Under the pieces are notes generated by a model. The model was given only the letters and a program-made list of their open reading frames with translations. It was not told where the DNA came from and did no database searches. From assembly GCA_035477215.1 (NCBI GenBank), contig DATIKU010000058.1, positions 1-64,000 on the forward strand: DNA of 64,000 nucleotides. The letters run 5' to 3'. A program made the position numbers and the translations under genes. Below are positions 57,465-64,000 of the stretch, piece by piece; position 1 is the stretch's first letter, and every line of letters begins with the position of its first letter. This DNA is from Spirochaetota bacterium (GTDB lineage Bacteria; Spirochaetota; UBA4802; UBA5368).

Positions 57465-59978
57465 TCAATACTTGTTATGGCTCTCGCGCGCGATTATCTC
57501 GTCCTGCAGCTCGCGGCCGATCGCCGAAAAATAGGCGTTGTATCCGGTGACCCTCACCAGCAGGTGCCGGTAGGCCCCCGGGTGCTTCTGCGCATCGCGC
57601 AGCATGTCCGCATCGATCATGTTGACCTGCAGCGCGGTCCCGCCGTTCTCCGCGTACCCGCGCAGGAAGGCCTTGAACTTGGTGCGATGCTCCGGATCGC
57701 GCAACAGCGACGGATTGAAGGTGATGGTATGGCTCGCCCCGTTCGGAAGGCTGTTCAGGTAACCCTTCCAGTCGCCGCCGCCGGCATCCCTTCCGCCCAA
57801 CGCCTTGCCCACGGAGTTGGCGTTTGCCGTCGGTCCGTTGATGTCCGCTCCGTTCGACGGACAGATGGCGTTTGAGAGGAACTGTCCCTTCGGCCGTCCG
57901 TCCGGGCTCGCGGCAAGGACGAAGCCGTCGCCCACCCAGTAGTTCCACGAGAGCATGCCGGGACGAAAGCGCCTGCCGGTCGATTTGGTGGCGTGCTTCC
58001 AGGTTTCTTCCGTCCACAGGTCCATGACGCGCCGCGCCATTTCGTCGGCGTAGTCGTCGTCGCGGCCGTACTTGGGCGCGCGGTTTTTCGCCTTCGCCTG
58101 AAGCACCTCGTGGCCGACCCAGTTATCTTTAAGGGCCTTTATGAGTTCGGCCATGGTGCATTCCTTTTTGTCGAACACGAGATACTTCACCGCAAGGAGC
58201 GAATCGACCGTGGTCGCGAAGGTGACGCCTTCTATCGTGGTGAAGCTGAGCTCGGCCCCGCCCTGCGTTACGTCCACGCCCTTCGCGGCGCATCCGCGTA
58301 CCAGGCACGATAGGTAGGGCGTGGGCGAAAACCGCGCCCGGGCGCTCTCGGACATCTCGTAAATCTCCACGCATTTCTTTACGATGAACCTGGTCTGCTC
58401 CGCATAGGCGTTCCAGAACTCGTCCCATGTTTTGAATTTCGTCGCGTCGCCGGTGTCGGGCCCCACGCGCGCCGGAGGCGTTGTTTTCCCGGTTAGAAGG
58501 TCGGTGAATGGGAGCAGGTCTTTCCCGCCGGTAAGCGCGAGCTCCACCGCCTTCAGGAGGTTGAGGTTATTGTCCACGGTCCCCGAGCGGTCGTTTCCGA
58601 CCATCGTGTTCTCCAGACATCCCACCGAGGCATAGTCGTGAACATTCGATTCGTTGATAAGATGCCCGACCCCGGAACGATTCGCCTCCCGGAGCATTCC
58701 CGCCATCGAGCGCTCGTCGAAATTCAACAGAAAAGGCGCTCCCTGGCTCGAGGAGATCATCGAAACGACCGTGTCCATAAGCTTCTCGGGCGAGGTGCGG
58801 TGCAATCGTACGTTAGGTTTTGGTTCGAGAATCGGCGTCATCTCGTCGATCACCTCCAGGAGCACATAGGTGAGTTCGTTCGTCATGTCCTTCCCATCCG
58901 CTCCGAGTCCCGAGAGATTGAAGAGCTGTCCGAACCCCGCGGTGATCCCCTGGTTGCCGCCCACCCGGATCATGGCGTCGTAGGCGGTATTGGAGTGCAC
59001 CCAGAAGCACTTGAGTATCTCCTTGCCGAACTCGCGGTCCATGCCGTTATTGATCGAGTGCTCCCAGTACGGCAGCAGGTACTGGTCCAGGCGCCCGAAC
59101 GACACGCCGGGGCCGGGATAGTTTTCATCGCTCATCACCAGCATGTGCGAAAGCCACAGCGCCTGGACCGCCTCGTGAAACGTGACCGAGGGCTCCCACG
59201 GCACGCGGTCGAGGTTTGCGGCCATCTGCGTCAGCTCCTCCTTTCGCGCAGGTGTCGATTCCCTGGCCGCGAGCCTGCGGCATTCCCCGGCATAGACCGC
59301 CGCCAGCTCCTTCGGCATGACCGCGGCGGTCATCATCGCATGAAGCTGGGCGCCGCGCGGGCCGCTTTTTTCGCGATCGGAAAGCTCGTAATAGCGCGCC
59401 ATCAGCTCCGCGTAAATGTCCTTCCATCCCTCGACGAGGACCCGTTTATAGTCCGGTATGAGGTGGCCCGAGGTCGCGCCCGAATTTCCGAATCCGTGGT
59501 CGTGGAACCATTTCATCATCGCGCGCGCTCCTTTTTTACCGTATATCAGCCTGTCGCGCTCTTCCAGCTCCTTCTTCGTCCAGCAGCGCGATGCCTGAAG
59601 GTTGAATCGCGAACCGGCGATGAGGTCGCCGGGCAGCACCTCGTGCGGCATGTAACCGACCATTACCTCCTTTACGAACCATGCGCGCCGTTCGGGGATG
59701 CTCCATTTCCAGAAATCGTCGTGCAGGTGTACGGTACGGGCCATCTGGTGGAAGGATGATCGGAAGGTTTGTAAAAATGCATAGGTTTCGGGAACTATGT
59801 AATAGGTGATCTCATCGTACTGGACGTCCCAGGGAGTGCCCGTGGTCCATGGCATGAACTCGTTGTTCCAGGCCCGGTCCACCCCGCTGAAGAAATAATC
59901 GCGAAGCCAGGTTATGCGAGGAGAGAGACCCTTCGGTTCCTTTATCGCGAATCGAGCCGCCGACGCCGTCGTGTTCAT
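57465..59978 (-). CDS. Glycyl radical enzyme, PFL-like, substrate unresolved
   Basis: An 837-residue glycyl radical enzyme. The radical site is G812 in RVTGYNAYF. The active-site thiyl Cys is C454 in VGCLENTMVGNDRSGT, with Glu456 giving a CxE pair. Eliminases such as choline lyase and diol dehydratase have GCVEP; here Asn replaces Pro, which recalls arylacetate decarboxylases, but this is a memory-based inference. GGGGGTG precedes the ATG. It is second in a leftward operon with a GntR regulator, activase, FMN protein and GltS-like carrier. Confidence 0.92.
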   Translation of the reverse strand: MNTTASAARFAIKEPKGLSPRITWLRDYFFSGVDRAWNNEFMPWTTGTPWDVQYDEITYYIVPETYAFLQTFRSSFHQMARTVHLHDDFWKWSIPERRAWFVKEVMVGYMPHEVLPGDLIAGSRFNLQASRCWTKKELEERDRLIYGKKGARAMMKWFHDHGFGNSGATSGHLIPDYKRVLVEGWKDIYAELMARYYELSDREKSGPRGAQLHAMMTAAVMPKELAAVYAGECRRLAARESTPARKEELTQMAANLDRVPWEPSVTFHEAVQALWLSHMLVMSDENYPGPGVSFGRLDQYLLPYWEHSINNGMDREFGKEILKCFWVHSNTAYDAMIRVGGNQGITAGFGQLFNLSGLGADGKDMTNELTYVLLEVIDEMTPILEPKPNVRLHRTSPEKLMDTVVSMISSSQGAPFLLNFDERSMAGMLREANRSGVGHLINESNVHDYASVGCLENTMVGNDRSGTVDNNLNLLKAVELALTGGKDLLPFTDLLTGKTTPPARVGPDTGDATKFKTWDEFWNAYAEQTRFIVKKCVEIYEMSESARARFSPTPYLSCLVRGCAAKGVDVTQGGAELSFTTIEGVTFATTVDSLLAVKYLVFDKKECTMAELIKALKDNWVGHEVLQAKAKNRAPKYGRDDDYADEMARRVMDLWTEETWKHATKSTGRRFRPGMLSWNYWVGDGFVLAASPDGRPKGQFLSNAICPSNGADINGPTANANSVGKALGGRDAGGGDWKGYLNSLPNGASHTITFNPSLLRDPEHRTKFKAFLRGYAENGGTALQVNMIDADMLRDAQKHPGAYRHLLVRVTGYNAYFSAIGRELQDEIIARESHNKY

Positions 59979-59996
59979 GCCGCACCCCCTGTGTTG

Positions 59997-60752
59997 TTAT
60001 ACGACCTTCTCGTTCGAGACGGCCGCGATTCTTTCGTCTATCGTTTTATTGAGATAGCGCTCCCCGTGATCGAGCAGGCGCTTCATCACCGCCGATGCCT
60101 TTTTTTCGTCGCGCGCCTCGAAGGATTCTACCAGCCGACGGTGAAAACCGAACACCCTGGGCGCCACGTCGGGGTCGGTGAAAAAAATCCCGGTGAGGTT
60201 GGTGTAGACGTCTTTGAATGAATTCATGATGAGCGGATAAACGAGATTCCCGGTGGCGATCGCCGTGACGAGATGGAATTCGAAATCGATCGCGACGATC
60301 GTTTCGGGCCTGGAGAGGTCGCATTCCTTTTCGCGACCGATTATCTCGCGGAACTGGCGGAGGTGCTCGCCGGTCCGGTTGCGCGCGGCGAGCCGGGCGG
60401 TTTCCATCTCGAACAGTTCGCGCATCCGGATCATGCTGCGAAGCAGCCCCGGTTCGAGGTTTCCCCTGTGGTACGACAGGAGCGATTCGAGCAGCGAGAG
60501 AGAGCCCCTTCTGCGATAGTCGTTGACGTACGCGCCCTTGCGCGGCTTGAGCGTCACCAGTCCGCGCGCCTGGAGCTCCACCAGCCCCTCGTGCACCACG
60601 GGCCGGCTTACCCCCATTCGGCCGGCGAGCTCCCGTTCCGACGGCAGGCGGCTGCCGATAACGAGCTCCCCGGATATGATGAGCGCCTCGAAGCGCGTTA
60701 CGAACGCCCCGACAAGGCTCTGTGCGCGTATGGGACCCAGAAGTTCGGTCAC
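59997..60752 (-). CDS. GntR/FadR-family regulator (FCD domain)
   Basis: A 251-residue repressor. The N-terminal winged helix has LPSERELAGRMGVSRPVVHEGLVEL in two parts, and the C-terminal FCD domain contains DFEFHLVTAIATGN and HRRLVESFEARD, whose Asp and His bind metal and a carboxylate ligand. The GTG at 60752 has a GGGGGT site; a TTG further upstream is less likely. It is first in the glycyl radical operon, with its own candidate operator just upstream. The inducer is probably the pathway carboxylate. Confidence 0.9.
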   Translation of the reverse strand: MTELLGPIRAQSLVGAFVTRFEALIISGELVIGSRLPSERELAGRMGVSRPVVHEGLVELQARGLVTLKPRKGAYVNDYRRRGSLSLLESLLSYHRGNLEPGLLRSMIRMRELFEMETARLAARNRTGEHLRQFREIIGREKECDLSRPETIVAIDFEFHLVTAIATGNLVYPLIMNSFKDVYTNLTGIFFTDPDVAPRVFGFHRRLVESFEARDEKKASAVMKRLLDHGERYLNKTIDERIAAVSNEKVV

Positions 60753-60771
60753 GATCACCCCCAATGGCTGC

Positions 60772-60782
60772 TGGTAATACCA
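60772..60782. promoter_or_regulatory. FadR/GntR-type operator
   Basis: TGGTAATACCA is a perfect palindrome around a central base and matches the TGGT-N3-ACCA pattern of FadR-subfamily GntR regulators. It sits 20 bases before the regulator's start, downstream of a TTGACT -35-like box (minus strand, 60811-60816). Autoregulation of the operon is likely. Confidence 0.65.
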
Positions 60783-60882
60783 CCTGCCATTTGTACTAAC
60801 GCCCTGAAAAAGTCAAGCACCAAATGACCGCACCGGCGGACCTCCACATGCCTGAAGGCGGCCCTGATTCAGGCCACTTCCG

Positions 60883-63800
60883 TCACTGTGTGGTCAGGTC
60901 GGGCGGCCTCATGACACTTTTGATTTTAACCGAAAGCTGCACGATGGTATACGGCTTCTGGATGAAATCCGCGACCCCCTGACTCAGGACCCTGTTGAGT
61001 ACGGATTCCTCGATAAAACCAGACGCCAGCAGCACCCTTACGCCCGGATCGGCTTCCCGCATCCGCTCAAAAACCTCAAGCCCCGACATCCCGGGCATGG
61101 AAAGGTCGAGGATAACGGCATCGAGCCTGTGGCGTTCCCGGCTGAATATGCCCAGGGCCTCTCTCCCGCTTTCCGCCGATATCACCTCGTACCCCAGGCG
61201 TTCAAGCATACCTGCCGCAATGTCAAGCACCGGTTTCTCATCATCAACGAGCAACAGCCGGCCCTCTCCGGTCACCATGTCACCCATTCCGGAAGCGGGC
61301 CGCACCGGAGACGGCTCGCCCTCAAGTGCGGGGAGATAGACCGAAAACACGGAACCCGCACCGACGCGGCTGGTGACATCGATAAATCCGCCGTGCTGTT
61401 GCACGATGTTATATGCCATGGAAAGCCCCAGGCCCGTTCCTTCCTCCTTTCTCTTGGTCGTGAAGAACGGATCGAATATCTGCGCCCTGACCTCCTCATC
61501 GATCCCCACCCCGGTATCGCCGACCTCAAGCTTTATATACTTCACCCCGGGCCGCGCAAACGGATAGAGGGCGAAGAATTCGTCCGAGCCCGGCTCTTCT
61601 CTGGCCGAAACCGAAAGAGTGCCGCCCTCCCGTTCGCCGAAGGGGCGCATACTCGTCATGGCGTGCGCGGCGTTGACGCAGAGGTTTAAAAGCACCTGCT
61701 CCATCTGCATCGGATCGGCCAGCACCCGAAACGGGGAATCGCCGTTTTGAAAATCGAGTTTGACTGATTTCGGCAGTGTATTTCGACAGAGTTTGAATAC
61801 GCTTATGATGGTCTCATTCAGGTCGACGGGTATCGTCTGCAGGCCGCTTTTTCGTGAAAGTGTGAGGAGCTGCCTGGTCATATCCACCGATCGACGGGAC
61901 GACTCGAGCGCGATTTCAATATATTTTAAAACGGCGTCCCGGTCCACCCGGCCGTCTTTTCCCAGGACAAGGCGGATCATATCCAGGCCCCCCATGATTC
62001 CCATCAGCATGTTGTTGAATTCGTGGGCTATGCCGCCGGCAAGGGTGCCGATCGCTTCCATTTTCTGGGACTGTATAAGCTGGGCCAGGGTCTTCTCCCG
62101 CTCCTCCTCGGCCCTTTTGCGGTCGGTTATCTCGAAGCCTATGCCGATCAGATAGACTTCCCCGTCAAGTCGCATGCGCGACACGGCCACATGGAAAACC
62201 AGCCGGTCGCCGTTTTTGTGTGCAAAGGTGATCTCGGCGCTCGACTGGCCCGTATCGAATGCCTCGTGAATCCTGGCCGCCGCCAGTTGCCTGTCCTTCG
62301 GACAGACCAGATCGAGCGCGCTCATCGCCCGCACTTCCTCCGGCGTATAGCCGAAGGCCTCATCGGTTTTCTCGCGGCCCTTCCAGCGCACCAGTTTACC
62401 GCCGCCGGCAAGGACGAAGAATATCCCCGGCAGGGTGTCTATGATGGTCGTGGCGAAGTTTTTTTCCTTGAGTACGCGATCTTCCGCCTCCTTCCTCTCG
62501 TGGATGTCCGTAAGGACGCCGTTTGCCCCGACAAACTCCCCCCTGTGGAATATGGGTCTGCTTAAGCTCATTATCCAGCGGTATCCCCCGGTTTTCGTCA
62601 TTATCCGATAGACACTTGGTTTTACCACATCGTGCATTAGCTCCCCGAACCGCACGATTATCCTTTCAACATCCTCCGGGTGAATCAGTGATGAGAAGTT
62701 TAGGTCCTCGATCTCCGTGGGCGTAAAACCAATCATTTTCTCAACTGCCGGACTCAGATACGTAATGGCGCCGCTTGCGTCAATGGAGTAAATGACCTCG
62801 TTTATGTTTTCCACCAGGCTCCGGTATTTCTCCTCGCTGCGTCTTAATTCGTTTTCGGCGGCGATAAGTTCCTCGTTCTGGGCCTCGAATTCCTCATTGG
62901 TCGCGCCGAGCTCCTCCATGGCCGCGTTCAGCTCCTCGTTCGTAGCCTCAAGCTCCTGGTTCGCCCTGGTGAGAAGCTCTATATTCTTCTCCTGTTCCGC
63001 CCGCGAGCTTCGAAGGTCATCCGCAAGCGCTTTCATCCTGTCTATCATACCGGCCGATGCCGAAAATACGAGCCAGAGGAAGCCCAGCTCCGTACTCCAT
63101 TCGGTAAAAAAATTAAGCGGGAGCCTGCCGAACGCCGTAAACGCGCCTATGACGGCAAATACCGCGAAGCCCCCCACGCCGGCGAGAAAATAACGCGCGA
63201 AACGGTTTCCCCTCCATAGAGCGAATACGGTATGGATAATAACAATGAACGCGAATGCCATCAACAGCGCATACGTCATCTGCAGGCACGGGCGCGCCGG
63301 AAGCAAAAGCGAAAGGACGGCCGCGAGCGGAAACAGAACGTATCCGAATAAAATAAAAAGCCTGTCGGTCCCGGGACTCGATGCGCGGAGATCCATTATG
63401 GCACGCGCGAAAAGCGCACCGAACAGGCCAAGCAGGTTCATGGTCACCGGAAGCGCGGCATTCGCCCACCAAGGCAGGCCGGGCCAGAGAAACTGAAAGG
63501 CGTAGCCGCGGTGCGCGATTTGATATAAAAAGAGTGTTGAGGCGAATAGCGCGAAGTACAGATAGACGGGCTTCCGAAGCAGCGCGTACGCGAACATATA
63601 AAAACCGGCGACAAGGAACAGCATGCCGTAAAGCAGCCAGAGCCGGGGCAGAACGAGGTTCTTTTTCTCAAGGAATTTCGGCCAGGTAAACAGTCGCACG
63701 GTGAAACGCAGGGAGCCGGCGCTCAGGACCCTCATGTACACCGTTGAGGCGCCCGGTTCCAGCGAAACGGGGATCAGGAAATTCGGGTCTCTGATCGGCC

Positions 63801-64000
63801 GCGATTCAAAGACGCGGAGGTCCCCTGTTTCGACTTTATCGAAACCTCCGCGACCGTCGGGGACGTGGAAATCGACAAGGTCGAGGCTTGGAAAATCTAT
63901 CTCGAGCAGGACCTCCCGGCGTGTCTGCCGGGAATTATGGATGTCCGCCCTGAACCAGTACGCCGACCGGGAATAGCCTAAATTGACGTATCTATTCTCA
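60883..64000 (-). CDS. 7TM-DISM hybrid sensor histidine kinase (5' truncated by window edge)
   Basis: The frame is open to the right edge, with at least 1038 residues. The N-terminal part visible is a 7TMR-DISMED2-like domain (YVNLGYSRSAYWFRADIHN, VSLEPGASTVYMRVLSAGSL). Seven TM helices follow, then a long coiled coil rich in ATNEEL repeats, two PAS domains, HisKA with GGIAHEFNNML, HATPase (GTGLGLS) and a C-terminal receiver (LLVDDEK, VILDLSMPGMSG, KPYT). A start inside the frame at 63741 would cut the DISM domain, so the true start lies outside. It senses an extracytoplasmic ligand. Confidence 0.92.
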   Translation of the reverse strand, partial: ENRYVNLGYSRSAYWFRADIHNSRQTRREVLLEIDFPSLDLVDFHVPDGRGGFDKVETGDLRVFESRPIRDPNFLIPVSLEPGASTVYMRVLSAGSLRFTVRLFTWPKFLEKKNLVLPRLWLLYGMLFLVAGFYMFAYALLRKPVYLYFALFASTLFLYQIAHRGYAFQFLWPGLPWWANAALPVTMNLLGLFGALFARAIMDLRASSPGTDRLFILFGYVLFPLAAVLSLLLPARPCLQMTYALLMAFAFIVIIHTVFALWRGNRFARYFLAGVGGFAVFAVIGAFTAFGRLPLNFFTEWSTELGFLWLVFSASAGMIDRMKALADDLRSSRAEQEKNIELLTRANQELEATNEELNAAMEELGATNEEFEAQNEELIAAENELRRSEEKYRSLVENINEVIYSIDASGAITYLSPAVEKMIGFTPTEIEDLNFSSLIHPEDVERIIVRFGELMHDVVKPSVYRIMTKTGGYRWIMSLSRPIFHRGEFVGANGVLTDIHERKEAEDRVLKEKNFATTIIDTLPGIFFVLAGGGKLVRWKGREKTDEAFGYTPEEVRAMSALDLVCPKDRQLAAARIHEAFDTGQSSAEITFAHKNGDRLVFHVAVSRMRLDGEVYLIGIGFEITDRKRAEEEREKTLAQLIQSQKMEAIGTLAGGIAHEFNNMLMGIMGGLDMIRLVLGKDGRVDRDAVLKYIEIALESSRRSVDMTRQLLTLSRKSGLQTIPVDLNETIISVFKLCRNTLPKSVKLDFQNGDSPFRVLADPMQMEQVLLNLCVNAAHAMTSMRPFGEREGGTLSVSAREEPGSDEFFALYPFARPGVKYIKLEVGDTGVGIDEEVRAQIFDPFFTTKRKEEGTGLGLSMAYNIVQQHGGFIDVTSRVGAGSVFSVYLPALEGEPSPVRPASGMGDMVTGEGRLLLVDDEKPVLDIAAGMLERLGYEVISAESGREALGIFSRERHRLDAVILDLSMPGMSGLEVFERMREADPGVRVLLASGFIEESVLNRVLSQGVADFIQKPYTIVQLSVKIKSVMRPPDLTTQ

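Noticed and set aside
58638-59759. 373-codon rightward frame inside the glycyl radical enzyme gene
   Set aside because: It is an antisense shadow produced by GC-biased codon use, without a family signature.

Overview
The window is a GC-rich chromosomal segment from a diderm bacterium. An Lnt apolipoprotein N-acyltransferase, a TonB/ExbB/ExbD energy-transduction operon, lipoprotein-type signal peptides and an NrfHA nitrite reductase point to a Gram-negative envelope and anaerobic or microaerobic respiration. 7TM-DISM and multi-PAS hybrid kinases, a serine-palmitoyltransferase-like enzyme, a glycyl radical enzyme and a probable selenocysteine glutaredoxin fit an environmental Spirochaetota- or Desulfobacterota-like lineage. 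No rRNA, tRNA, phage, IS transposase or CRISPR array was found, so the lineage is inference only.

Layout: 0-10 kb holds a cold-shock gene, an exported flavodoxin/ferredoxin, an SDR plus geranylgeranyl-reductase-like pair, and a DUF72-imuB-dnaE2 mutagenic-repair operon, with two copies of an inverted-repeat element. 10-14 kb holds a methyltransferase and a MoxR ATPase / HExxH-VWA protein / 28-residue-repeat protein operon. 14-19 kb is a stress and nitrite cluster (SOR-like protein, small membrane protein, ferredoxin protein, Cys-rich MarR regulator, cupin, nrfH, nrfA) with a strong palindromic operator. 19-30 kb holds a hybrid kinase, small genes, an enoyl-CoA hydratase divergent from an SPT-like gene across two FadR/TetR-like boxes, a VWA-CsgG-like lipoprotein and htpG. 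30-33 kb holds a putative metallopeptidase, a decayed gene, a DUF3795 protein and a glutaredoxin-like gene with an in-frame UGA and a SECIS-like hairpin.

33-41 kb holds trkA-trkH, an aldo/keto reductase, a phosphoesterase and a pair of receiver proteins (one degenerate). 41-47 kb is a leftward operon ligA-lnt-phosphoesterase/nucleotidyltransferase fusion-cupin-CoA-binding protein. 47-50 kb is exbB-exbD-exbD-tonB. 50-53 kb holds MBL-fold, enoyl-CoA hydratase and nitronate-monooxygenase-like genes. 53-61 kb is a leftward catabolic operon: GntR/FadR regulator, glycyl radical enzyme, its activase, an FMN-binding protein and a GltS-like transporter. The right edge cuts a large 7TM-DISM hybrid kinase.

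The items most worth follow-up are the unannotated selenoprotein with its SECIS (32412-32615), the MoxR/VWA/28-residue-repeat operon (10676-13919), the MarR operator controlling the nitrite cluster, the glycyl radical operon of unresolved substrate, and the phosphoesterase-nucleotidyltransferase fusion.
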